Shown: positions 23,207 to 29,909 of the stretch, one piece after another
Numbering within the stretch: the first letter of the stretch is position 1
Layout: each line of letters opens with the position of its first letter
From: a virus
Reading direction: 5' to 3' (one strand)
Length of the DNA stretch: 36,451 nt
IMG/VR virus record: IMGVR_UViG_3300048591_000380
Coordinates: 1-36,451 of that record
Position numbers and translations under genes: made by a program
Notes under the pieces: generated by a model
Told to the model about the DNA's origin: nothing
What the model saw: the letters and a program-made list of their open reading frames with translations, nothing else
Database searches by the model: none

Positions 23207-23973
23207 CCCCTACCCCCTTCCGTGGTGGGCTTTGCGGGGCGGCACTTGGGGCAGTCTGTCCAAGCGTTCTCGCTGTCCCGAAGTTCGCGCACCTTCCCAT
23301 CCACGCACCCCGGCACGTCACACTTAGGGTGGCACTTGGGGCAGTCAGAAGAAGTGGCGCTGTTCTCCCCGGTCCACGTCCATACCCTCCCATCCACGCA
23401 TCCAGGCACGTCACACAGCGCCGGGGCGGGTGCTATTCCGCGCACCTTGTCCATCTTGTCCAGCATGGCCTTCGTAACGGGCGCACAGGCACAGCTCATG
23501 CTGGTATGGTCCTCGCGGGTGTAGCCGTGGATGTGAAGGCACCAAAGCGCGGCCTCGTCATCCTTGGCGCGTTGCTCCCGGTCCACCTTCCCTTCCTGCT
23601 CCCGTAGCTCGGCAAGCATGGCGCTTTGTTTCTGCCACAGGGCAACGGGCATCGAAGTTCCACACTCCCGACAAACTACATATTCCCCGCAGGGACCAAC
23701 AAGCGTTCCTTTTTTCATGCGGACAAGTCCGCCTTGGTTCGGATGCACCCATTGATTTGGGCACGGCAGTAGCGCCTCGATGCGCTTCTCGTTGTCGGCG
23801 CTGGGCATGGAGCGGGTGTTCCAGGCAAGGATGGCGGCTGATGCTATCGGAAACGGCCCCATGCTGGCCCAGCAACCGCCGCAAGAAACCCACCACATCG
23901 TATCTATGCGTCTTTCAAGCTTTGCCAATTGCTTGCAGAACGGGCACGGCTTCAGCTTCTGGTTGTCGGTCAT
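23203..23973 (-). CDS. Lar-like restriction-alleviation protein with extra zinc ribbons
   Basis: A protein of 256 residues. The first ~55 residues fit the Lar family: LKPCPFC (Cys10, Cys13), SCGGC (Cys31, Cys34) and a closing AILAWNTR. Lar proteins modulate type I restriction in enterobacterial prophages (family knowledge). More Cys pairs follow: VVCRECG, SCACAP, and a tandem pair of CDVPGCVDG…CPKC ribbons near the end that look like a recent internal duplication. ATG at 23973 has GAGGTG upstream and overlaps the ASCH gene as ATGA. Whether it alleviates restriction here is unproven. Confidence 0.7.
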   Translation of the reverse strand: MTDNQKLKPCPFCKQLAKLERRIDTMWWVSCGGCWASMGPFPIASAAILAWNTRSMPSADNEKRIEALLPCPNQWVHPNQGGLVRMKKGTLVGPCGEYVVCRECGTSMPVALWQKQSAMLAELREQEGKVDREQRAKDDEAALWCLHIHGYTREDHTSMSCACAPVTKAMLDKMDKVRGIAPAPALCDVPGCVDGRVWTWTGENSATSSDCPKCHPKCDVPGCVDGKVRELRDSENAWTDCPKCRPAKPTTEGGRG

Positions 23974-24743
23974 GGCTTCACCTCGATTCGTTTGAAGGAG
24001 ACCACCCACACCCACGGGTTGGCGTCCCGGCCGTAGCCTCGGGCCTCGTTGATGCTGTCCCAGAGCTTCCGGAAGGAGTCCTTTGGGCTGACGTCAAATA
24101 ACTCCCGCCCATCATCTGGCCCCACCATGTAGCCCACCATGTCGGGGTAGTCTCCGGTGGCTGGGATGTCACATTCAACGATGCCCTCGTGCATGGCGTC
24201 CGCCTCACTAATGTCCTGCACCCGCTCCACCCGGACCTCCGTCACCTCTAGCAAAATGCGGCTGGCCCAGCGGGGCATGTGGATGGAGGGTCGTTTGACC
24301 CATCCGAAGCCGCCGCCCTTCGACAGCAGCAGCGTGGGCGGTGCATCCTGGTAACGGACCCGCTTTTGGTCGCTGGCCCTGAATCGCCACCGTTTCCGTC
24401 CACTTCGATTCTTCCCGTCTTCGACCCAGGTGCCTAAGATGTAGCACGTCTCCCTCACCCAAAGGCGGTCGCCGGGCTGGCCGTAGGGGCAGAACTCCAT
24501 GAACTCGCTTTCGCTCAGGCGGTCACCGTCTTGGTCCACCACGGCCAATCCGTCCTGCAAGCGCGGGTGGTTGATGTGGTGGCCGATGTAACCGTTGACG
24601 CCCGTGCTCTTTTGCTTCTCGCCTCTGGGCGCGGTGTAGTCATAGGTGTAGGCCACCTTCACCACCCGCCGCGTCATCGTCTTGCGGTTGTCCAAGATGG
24701 CCCGGACCATCGGCCCGCTGAAAAGTATCGGTCGCTCCTTCAT
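23970..24743 (-). CDS. ASCH-domain-like protein
   Basis: A protein of 257 residues. It starts ERPILFSGPMVRAILDNRKT followed by MTRRV, a hallmark of phage ASCH proteins. GDRLWVRET follows, then a middle RPSIHMPRWASRILLEVTEV and the closing LWDSINEARGYGRDANPWVW. ASCH domains share the PUA-like fold and probably bind RNA or modified bases (family knowledge). The phage role is unknown. ATG at 24743 with GGGGGAAG upstream; an upstream in-frame extension to 24839 lies over the previous gene and is rejected. Confidence 0.75.
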   Translation of the reverse strand: MKERPILFSGPMVRAILDNRKTMTRRVVKVAYTYDYTAPRGEKQKSTGVNGYIGHHINHPRLQDGLAVVDQDGDRLSESEFMEFCPYGQPGDRLWVRETCYILGTWVEDGKNRSGRKRWRFRASDQKRVRYQDAPPTLLLSKGGGFGWVKRPSIHMPRWASRILLEVTEVRVERVQDISEADAMHEGIVECDIPATGDYPDMVGYMVGPDDGRELFDVSPKDSFRKLWDSINEARGYGRDANPWVWVVSFKRIEVKP

Positions 24744-24937
24744 GGCTTCTTCCCCCTCTTGCTGGCTCGGATGGCGGCGTCGATGGCGGCGCGGGGGGAT
24801 TTGGCTTTGCAAAAATCTCCCGTGCCCCACGCCTCCCACTTTCCATTGGTATCAGGTTGGTTCTTCGACCGAATGGGATATGGCACCGTTGTCCTCGTCA
24901 GCCAATCCAGCCGTTCCTTGTCCGTTATCTTCTTCAT
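24740..24937 (-). CDS. Small unknown protein
   Basis: A protein of 65 residues (MKKITDKERLDWLTRTTVPY at the start; end AAIDAAIRASKRGKKP). It resembles small phage proteins in which a Trp-containing N-terminal segment precedes a closing RxAIDxAI helix, but the function is unknown. It overlaps the ASCH gene by 4 bases. Confidence 0.6.
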   Translation of the reverse strand: MKKITDKERLDWLTRTTVPYPIRSKNQPDTNGKWEAWGTGDFCKAKSPRAAIDAAIRASKRGKKP

Positions 24938-24946
24938 GCTTCCCTC

Positions 24947-25288
24947 TTAGTGTGCGGGTGGCGCTGGGGTGGTAGTCAGCACTATTCGGCGGCTAAAAAC
25001 CTTAATCATCTTCGGGTCCTCGGCTGGCCCATACCAGCGCAAAAACTCAATTCCATCTCTGGTTTGACATGCCCACATCTTCCCGTCATAGGTTCCAGAA
25101 GGAAGCGTGCTGTCATAGTGCGCCAGCTTTTTAAACGCGGATTCGGTCATCAATGCTTCTTCGCCACGTATTTCAATCTCTGCCCTTTCAGGCTGGACCC
25201 AAAATCTCCCGAGCGGGTCGGTGATTGGTGGAATCGGATGAACGCTCCCGTTCACCCTGTCAAAAATAGTTGCTCTCATTGAAGCCAT
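24947..25288 (-). CDS. Unknown protein
   Basis: A protein of 113 residues, not recognised. A beta-rich core (RATIFDRVNGSVHPIPPITD, TYDGKMWACQTRDGIEFLRW) ends in a short Pro tail (TTPAPPAH). The Pro tail is coded within a 21-bp sequence that recurs at 25305-25325 upstream of this gene. AAGGAGG precedes the ATG by four bases. Confidence 0.6.
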   Translation of the reverse strand: MASMRATIFDRVNGSVHPIPPITDPLGRFWVQPERAEIEIRGEEALMTESAFKKLAHYDSTLPSGTYDGKMWACQTRDGIEFLRWYGPAEDPKMIKVFSRRIVLTTTPAPPAH

Positions 25289-25325
25289 ACTGCCTCCTTG
25301 GTAAGTGCGGGTGGCGCTGGGGTGG
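24952..25325. repeat. 21-bp direct repeat pair
   Basis: The 21 bases at 24952-24972 (GTGCGGGTGGCG…GGGGTGG) recur exactly at 25305-25325. They flank the whole 24947-25288 gene. Recombination between them would delete that gene cleanly. Confidence 0.8.
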
Positions 25326-25490
25326 AAGGGGTGCCTAGCGGTGTTTCGGCCCTACGTTTTCCCTTGGTCAGGGTGACGGTCGCCACCGTCTCGCGCCGCA
25401 ACTTTCTCCTTCCACTCCCTGCGTGCTGGTCTCCCAGCGCCACCCGGCCAAGTTTCCTTGGCGGGGCACAGTCCTACTCCTCGGTGTCGG
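25289..25490. other. About 200 bp without a convincing gene; repeat-containing remnant
   Basis: No frame here has convincing coding character. It holds a 6-codon ATG frame overlapping the previous stop, and a GTG frame of 33 codons with a ribosome site copied from the 25694 gene. It also has a second copy of the 21-bp sequence found at 24952-24972. It looks like debris of a small gene lost by recombination. Confidence 0.5.
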
Positions 25491-25704
25491 TCATGGCTTC
25501 GGCTCGATGCTGTTCTGTGTCCGGGCCAGCAAGCCGTCCAGAAAATTCCTTTTGGCCACCAGCGCCTTGAGCCCCTGCTGTTGCCCAAGGCAGACGGCTT
25601 GATCAAATAGGCTTTCAATGGCTCTCTGGGTTTCATTGGTCTGGAAGATGATAGCTTCCAGAATTGCGTTGCGGTCCTCGGCGTCCATTTTCACAGTCCT
25701 ACTC
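25467..25704. repeat. 14-bp repeat of a translation start region
   Basis: CACAGTCCTACTCC occurs at 25467-25480 and again at 25691-25704. On the minus strand each copy reads as a GGAG ribosome site plus GTG start. Only the second serves a convincing gene. This supports a local duplication followed by decay. Confidence 0.7.
25491..25694 (-). CDS. Small helical unknown protein
   Basis: A protein of 67 residues, GTG start at 25694 with AAGGAG seven bases upstream; an ATG two codons on is an alternative. It is helical throughout (RNAILEAIIFQTNETQRAIE, FLDGLLARTQNSIEPKP). No family recognised. A longer upstream extension covers the previous gene and is rejected. Confidence 0.55.
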   Translation of the reverse strand: MKMDAEDRNAILEAIIFQTNETQRAIESLFDQAVCLGQQQGLKALVAKRNFLDGLLARTQNSIEPKP

Positions 25705-25977
25705 CTTCTCGTCTTGTGGGGGCGGGGTGGCTCTCGCCCAGGTTGCGTTCCAATGTCTGATGGCGGCCCTCTCTGCGTTAGCCATGTCGTCCAGGTCTGG
25801 TGTAATTGCAACGGCGTAAGGGCCTTGTGCGCCGCAATTCAGGCACCTGATGAAGTGTCTGGTCATGGTGCCCATGTGCGTCTGCAAAGTATGTTTTTTG
25901 CAATTGCTCGACTTGCACCACGGGCAAGAATCTACCCCGTTCTCATTTGGAATTCCGTGCGCTGGCAATCTAGCCAT
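25699..25977 (-). CDS. Second Lar-like zinc-finger protein
   Basis: A protein of 92 residues with DSCPWCKSSNC, then RHFIRCLNCGAQGPYAVAI and AIRHWNATWARA. The Cys-pair, Cys-pair, A..WN order is that of the Lar family, though shorter than the Lar-like gene at 23203-23973. A single-zinc protein of this kind may alter restriction or bind a host factor. It ends in acidic QDEKE. Confidence 0.65.
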   Translation of the reverse strand: MARLPAHGIPNENGVDSCPWCKSSNCKKHTLQTHMGTMTRHFIRCLNCGAQGPYAVAITPDLDDMANAERAAIRHWNATWARATPPPQDEKE

Positions 25978-25983
25978 CTCTCC

Positions 25984-26220
25984 CTACTCCTTCCCCTGTG
26001 GCGGCCCAATGGCCTTGAGCGCGGCCAGGAATGCGTGTTCCTTTTCGTAGTTCCAGTTTCGCTTGCCGTTGGTCAGGTCGCTCAAATAAGCCGCGCTGAC
26101 GCCCATGATTTTTGCCACGTCCCGCAAGCTGTATTTGCTGGCCTGCAATTTCGCCTTGGCAATCTTGGCGGTCGCCGCGTGGTCGATGTAGCGGATGGAT
26201 TTGCGCTTGGTGACAATCAT
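25984..26220 (-). CDS. HTH (XRE-like) protein
   Basis: A protein of 78 residues. After a basic start (TKRKSIRYIDHAATAKIAKA), residues about 30-55 form a helix-turn-helix: YSLRDVAKIMGVSAAYLSDL followed by TNGKRNW. This is the S.xdvA...gVS.aYLSdLe.GkR pattern of XRE-type regulators. It overlaps the DUF551-like gene by 4 bases. No operator was recognised near it. Confidence 0.75.
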   Translation of the reverse strand: MIVTKRKSIRYIDHAATAKIAKAKLQASKYSLRDVAKIMGVSAAYLSDLTNGKRNWNYEKEHAFLAALKAIGPPQGKE

Positions 26221-26816
26221 GGCTTCCCCTGTGGCGGCTGTGGCAACGGCATGAAGTGGGTTGGGCGCGTCTCGTCACCATCCTCGTTTGACCATCCCTC
26301 GCTCCCATCGAAGTATTTTCGCCAGTAAGCACCCCAGGGCAAACTGCGGTCATCGTTCCTCATGCAGATAATTCGCGCCCCATCCTTCGGCGCTTCCGAT
26401 ATGTCCCTCCACCCGTCAGCAGGCTTGGCGGATTGCAGGGCGGCTAGCATCACCTGGGCACGGCGTTCAGCCATTGCCTTGCCTTTCTCGCCACGGCCAA
26501 CGCCGATTGCATAGCACACTTCCGCGCCCACGCTGGAATCGTCCAGAATCGGACAGAGCCAGCGCTCGATGTGTGTCAGGTATTCGGCGCGTCCAATCCG
26601 TAGCCCCGCCCCCGCCGTCTCTGCTTGCGGCGGGGTGGTGAGGGCGCGAAGCTTCGCCAAAGCTTCTTCAGCCCTTGCGCTTGCGTTGGCGGCGGCTGTC
26701 CTTTTGTAGGCACCTTGTCGGCTCGGAAAGCACTCAACGCTGATATATTCGAGCGCCGATGTGGCCCCGGCCAGCGCCCCCTCTAGCTCCCTAATCCGTG
26801 CGGCTTGGTCGGTCAT
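26217..26816 (-). CDS. DUF551-like phage protein with N-terminal coiled coil
   Basis: A protein of 199 residues. The N-terminal helix (ARIRELEGALAGATSALEYI) is coiled-coil-like. The C-terminal ~60 residues fit DUF551: GWRDISEAPKDGARIICMRN, then GAYWRKYF and closing RPTHFMPLPQPP. DUF551 proteins are common in phage accessory regions, function unknown. ATG at 26816 has AAGGAG upstream and overlaps the zinc-ribbon gene as ATGA. Confidence 0.7.
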   Translation of the reverse strand: MTDQAARIRELEGALAGATSALEYISVECFPSRQGAYKRTAAANASARAEEALAKLRALTTPPQAETAGAGLRIGRAEYLTHIERWLCPILDDSSVGAEVCYAIGVGRGEKGKAMAERRAQVMLAALQSAKPADGWRDISEAPKDGARIICMRNDDRSLPWGAYWRKYFDGSEGWSNEDGDETRPTHFMPLPQPPQGKP

Positions 26817-26962
26817 GGGCGGATCTCCTTGGGTTTGCAGCCGTTGGGGCACTTGCGGCGCTCAACGCGGCGGCTGTCGTCCTGATCGTAGCGGGGGTCG
26901 GTGATCTCCACCGTGCCGGTGTCGTTGCACTTCAAGCACTTGGGGTCCTTGTTGGTGTCCAC
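26813..26962 (-). CDS. 49-residue zinc ribbon protein
   Basis: A short gene, GTG start at 26962 with AGGA seven bases upstream. Residues 9-12 are CLKC followed by NDTGTVEI, and residues 40-44 are CPNGC, giving a four-Cys zinc ribbon of the DnaJ/RecR-like CxxC…CxxxC kind. Codons are cleanly C/G-ending. It is translationally coupled to the DUF551-like gene. It is first after the helicase and follows an extended -10 promoter. Confidence 0.65.
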   Translation of the reverse strand: MDTNKDPKCLKCNDTGTVEITDPRYDQDDSRRVERRKCPNGCKPKEIRP

Positions 26963-26977
26963 TATTTATCCTGAGTG

Positions 26978-26992
26978 AGTATAACAAATACT
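26978..26992 (-). promoter_or_regulatory. Extended -10 promoter with palindrome
   Basis: Minus strand: TG-T-TATACT (26986-26978), an extended -10 element with one mismatch to TATAAT. AGTAT-ttgtt-ATACT, a 5-base-arm palindrome, covers the same bases (26978-26992). No good -35 is present. It lies 16 bases before the zinc-ribbon start, so a transcript beginning here would have a very short leader, and the palindrome could bind a regulator. Confidence 0.45.
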
Positions 26993-27019
26993 GCCCTTTT
27001 GTGCACCGCTTAATTGTGC

Positions 27020-28336
27020 CTATTCTTCCCGCGTGGCCTTTTCGAAGCGGCTGAACCTCTTGACAAATCGCAGTTCGGCCCGCCCTGTTGAACCCATGCG
27101 CCGCTTGGCACAGGTGACGATAATAAGGGGCTCGGGGTCTGCTATGGCGTCGGCATCGTCTGTCTGTATTAGGCCGATGATATGGGCGTCCTGCTCGATC
27201 TGGCCCGAACCGCGCAGGTCGCTGATACGTGGAGAACGGCGCTCCCCTTTTTCTCCCGAACGGTTGAGCTGAGCAGCGCAGACCACGGCAGGCCCGAGCT
27301 GCTGGGCGATAAGACGCAATCCAGAGCTGGCCTCGGCTATCTGCTGTTCCATCGTCTCGGCTTTCCCGTTGGGCTGGACTAATTGCAGGTAGTCCACTAG
27401 CACAACCTTTGTATGGTTCTTGCGGATGCTGGCCCGCACGCGGGCACGTAGTCGGCCAATCGCGAGGCCAGGGACATAAGAGGCCCGGAACGGCCACGCC
27501 CGCATCTGCTCCCATGCCCTCTTGGCGGCGTCCAGCTCCATCTTGTTCAAAGGACCTTCAATCAACTTCGTGGCGTCACACCCGCTATGCCAGGCCGCGG
27601 CTCGGGCGCGTAATTCGGTCATGTTCATTTCTAAACTTAACAGCAAAACCTCAACGCCCTGCTTGGCCAGCTCTAGGCCAAGGTGTAACAGTAAAGCGCT
27701 CTTGCCTTCGCCAGGACGGCCAGCAAGGACCACCATGCGGCCAGGGACAACGGGGCCAATAGTGGCGCACAGGTTTGCGGGCTCATATGTGAAGCCGCGT
27801 TGCTTGCCGATCACCAAATCCTGGAAATCCTGCTCTTCATCTGCCGTCACCTCGGCCAAGGCTTTTTCATCGGAGCCCTTGTCATCCCTGCTGGCAATGT
27901 GGTGCAGGGCTTCGGCGGCTTCGTCTAGGACGTTCAGGATGGATTCCTTGCGACTAGCGGCGGCGCTTGCAAGCTGCTGGCCAACGGCCTGCAAGCGCCG
28001 GGCGTCGGCATTCTCCAGGACGATGCGAACATAGGCCTCCACATTGCCGGCGGAGGCCACCTTTTCGGTGAGCCCGGCCAGGCCCGACGGGCCGCCCACG
28101 GATTCCAGCATGCTGCGGCTGGCCAGCCAGTCCTGCACGGTGACTAGATCCACCGGCCGGCTGCCCTTGTGCAGGTCGGCCACGGCCTGGTAGACCTTTT
28201 GGTGGGCGTTCTTGAAGAAATCGTCCGAACGCAGGGCGTCCAAAACTATGTCCAGGGCGTTAAGGTCCACCATACAGGCCCCAAGAACTGCGGCCTCGGA
28301 ATCGGTGTCGAACGGGACATTCTGAGTCTGACTCAT
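27020..28336 (-). CDS. DnaB-type replicative helicase
   Basis: A protein of 438 residues that would unwind DNA at the phage fork. The N-terminal DnaB domain spans about 8-105 (SEAAVLGACMVDLNALDIVL). The RecA-like core has Walker A GRPGEGKS at 206-213, Walker B VVLVDYLQL at 311-319, AAQLNR at 354-359 and SDLRGSGQIEQDAH at 372-385. Start: ATG at 28336 overlaps the initiator stop as ATGA; another ATG lies two codons upstream. The initiator–helicase pair means replication is initiated without a separate loader visible here. The gene ends in TAG. Confidence 0.92.
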   Translation of the reverse strand: MSQTQNVPFDTDSEAAVLGACMVDLNALDIVLDALRSDDFFKNAHQKVYQAVADLHKGSRPVDLVTVQDWLASRSMLESVGGPSGLAGLTEKVASAGNVEAYVRIVLENADARRLQAVGQQLASAAASRKESILNVLDEAAEALHHIASRDDKGSDEKALAEVTADEEQDFQDLVIGKQRGFTYEPANLCATIGPVVPGRMVVLAGRPGEGKSALLLHLGLELAKQGVEVLLLSLEMNMTELRARAAAWHSGCDATKLIEGPLNKMELDAAKRAWEQMRAWPFRASYVPGLAIGRLRARVRASIRKNHTKVVLVDYLQLVQPNGKAETMEQQIAEASSGLRLIAQQLGPAVVCAAQLNRSGEKGERRSPRISDLRGSGQIEQDAHIIGLIQTDDADAIADPEPLIIVTCAKRRMGSTGRAELRFVKRFSRFEKATREE

Positions 28337-29118
28337 TTCCATGTGACCACCCCGCAAGCCTTGCACTTGTGGGCCGCCGTGTCCCCACGCCGTTCTGTGA
28401 TCTCGCAATCCGTATGCCTGCATCCTCGCTTGCCTTGGGTGCCGCTCCCTTTGGACGCCCACTTGTTGAGCTGGGCCAGCATGAGGCTGAGCGTGAAACC
28501 AGCCTCGGCCACAAAGGCGTCCTTGCTGGACAGGTAGGCGCGGGCCGCAGGACGGAACCAGGCTTCGTCATAATCCTGAACGAGCTTCGCCTGCCCGGCA
28601 TCTTTTCCTGAAACCCTATAAGTGCTGCTTTTTAGGTTGGTGTGTTCTTCACAAAAAACCTTTATTAGTTTTGAAGGCGCTCCCGCGTTAGCGGTAGTCT
28701 TCTCTTCAGTCTGTCTCTTAGAGTCTGTACTAATAATATCCGCGCCAACTTGGCGTGATGTTTGCGCCAACTTGGCGTCATCATTTGCGCCAACATGGCG
28801 CGGATGTAAAGTGGCGCGGAAGTCACGAAAGCTCAGGTCTTCAAAGGCCAGTCCAAAGGTTGACGGCCTCCCATAGCCACGCTCCATGATGACCAAGCCC
28901 GACGCCTTGAGTGATGCCAAAGCCCGCTGGATGGTCCTACGTGGCATCTTAGGCAACGCCAAACAGAGCATATCCAAACCCGCTTCCTCGTCGGCGTCTT
29001 TGACCCAATGAATGGCCTGGATCGCGGCCACCACCATAAATTCGTTGGGGTCGCAGGCCCAAAAGGCCCGCATGTTCACGGGCACCGAGGGGCTTGTGAT
29101 TTTATTTTCCCGCTTCAT
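28333..29118 (-). CDS. Replication initiator-like protein (lambda O-like role)
   Basis: A protein of 261 residues. The N-terminal winged-helix-type domain (VPVNMRAFWACDPNEFMVVA, LPKMPRRTIQRALASLKASG) would bind DNA. A linker lies over the iterons, then a helical part, then a C-terminal zinc motif (CRHTDCE…HKCKACG). Gene order initiator, helicase and iterons inside the gene match lambda O/P-like replication modules. ATG at 29118 has GGAG nine bases upstream; a TTG five codons earlier is possible. The role is inferred from context and the HTH pattern. Confidence 0.75.
   Translation of the reverse strand: MKRENKITSPSVPVNMRAFWACDPNEFMVVAAIQAIHWVKDADEEAGLDMLCLALPKMPRRTIQRALASLKASGLVIMERGYGRPSTFGLAFEDLSFRDFRATLHPRHVGANDDAKLAQTSRQVGADIISTDSKRQTEEKTTANAGAPSKLIKVFCEEHTNLKSSTYRVSGKDAGQAKLVQDYDEAWFRPAARAYLSSKDAFVAEAGFTLSLMLAQLNKWASKGSGTQGKRGCRHTDCEITERRGDTAAHKCKACGVVTWK
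28742..28800. repeat. Three palindromic iterons, probable phage origin
   Basis: GCGCCAACTTGGCG at 28742-28755 and 28764-28777, and GCGCCAACATGGCG at 28787-28800. Each is a 6-base-arm inverted repeat with a one-base centre. Spacing is 22 and 23 bases, about two helix turns, so copies lie on one DNA face. The middle copy is read in a different frame from the others. A visibly more AT-rich stretch, about 28610-28740, lies beside them as a possible unwinding element. Confidence 0.75.
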
Positions 29119-29131
29119 CAAGGTCTGCTCC

Positions 29132-29239
29132 AAAAAAAACCCGCTGACAGGGTGGACTAGGGCTGGGAAGCCCTAGCATCGGGTCTAGGGGTCGCGTCCT
29201 AAAACGCGACTTCCCTAGTCCACCTTGCCAGCGGGGTTT
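29132..29239 (-). terminator. Large folded leader ending in T8: terminator/attenuator
   Basis: Minus strand: bases 29239-29213 pair with 29162-29137 over about 25 bp with one mismatch and one bulge, including a perfect 12-bp part (GGTGGACTAGGG/CCCTAGTCCACC), and are followed at once by T8 (29139-29132). Inside are GTCGCGT/ACGCGAC (29191-29210) and CTAGGGCT-ggga-AGCCCTAG (29157-29176), which competes for the outer arm. The T8 directly precedes the GGAG of the initiator gene. It fits a terminator or a regulated attenuator of replication genes. Confidence 0.65.
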
Positions 29240-29292
29240 GCTGGCCCGATATCCCGCACTTCCCAATGCGGCTGAATTTCAAAAAGATTTTA

Positions 29293-29529
29293 CTAGCCCA
29301 TCCGCCCCTTCGTCAAGCCCTCCAAACGCATCTTGCCCAGCTCGGTCAAGGACAAGGCCTGAGCCTTACCGCCTTCGGAGCGGACCAAGCCAGCCCCCTT
29401 CTACCGCTTCACGCGATCCTGAACGCTGCCGAGATTGATGCACAGCTCTGCCGCCATTTCGCGCAGGGTCGGACGTGGGGCCAAGCGCATCATCTGCATC
29501 ATGAGGATGTATTTCCCGTCCAGGTCCAT
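29293..29529 (-). pseudogene. Winged-helix HTH gene with one in-frame amber codon
   Basis: ATG at 29529 (TGATG overlap with the upstream gene) begins MDLDGKYILMMQMMRLAPRP, then a helix-turn-helix LREMAAELCINLGSVQDRVK and R. TAG follows at 29403-29401. The same frame continues with KGAGLVRSEGGKAQALSLTE, LGKMRLEGL and ends in TAG at 29293. Joined, the two parts read as one winged helix, recognition helix plus wing (RVKR-x-KGAGLVRSEGG). A hydrophobic residue, probably Leu, is expected at the stop. Either a recent nonsense mutation, or readthrough yielding short and long forms. Confidence 0.65.
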
Positions 29530-29909
29530 CAATGCCCTCCACCGTCCAGCAGCTTCAAGTGCTGCGCCACCTTCATGCTCCTGCTGTAGAGAGCCTTGCA
29601 AAGCCCGCGCGTGTTCTCGCGGAGCTTTAATTCAGTAGCGCAGTAGGTCTTAGCCGCTTCCAGCGCTACGCCTTTGCTGAAGCCGAGATTAAGCAAGCGG
29701 TCGAACTCCCGGCGCTTGGCGTCGTAGTAGTAGGCCTCGGCATCGGCTCGCGCCACTTCTGCGTCGAACAGGATGGGCTCGATCTGCTGGGCATCCAGTT
29801 GAAGCGGCCCGATTTCCGAGCCCAGGTCTTTCTGGCAGATGGCGGCCGCCCGGCTCCACAATTCACGGTAGCCGGACAGCCATTGCTCGAAGGTCTTGGG
29901 CGTTTTCAC
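29529..29909 (-). CDS. Unknown helical protein
   Basis: A protein of 126 residues, mainly helical (FEQWLSGYRELWSRAAAICQ, ADAEAYYYDAKRREFDRLLN). No family recognised. It overlaps the coiled-coil gene by 4 bases and the interrupted winged-helix gene by TGATG, so all three appear to be one translated block. Confidence 0.6.
   Translation of the reverse strand: MKTPKTFEQWLSGYRELWSRAAAICQKDLGSEIGPLQLDAQQIEPILFDAEVARADAEAYYYDAKRREFDRLLNLGFSKGVALEAAKTYCATELKLRENTRGLCKALYSRSMKVAQHLKLLDGGGH

Noticed and set aside
25352-25636. 94-codon minus-strand frame across the remnant spacer
   Set aside because: Composition rich in Arg/Trp/Gly, no ribosome site, and it covers the better 67-residue gene in another frame.
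29293-29529. The tRNA-like element at 19367-19444 as an amber suppressor for the interrupted winged-helix gene
   Set aside because: Its enlarged anticodon loop has no CTA triplet and no T33, so as folded it cannot read UAG. The two oddities are kept as separate observations.
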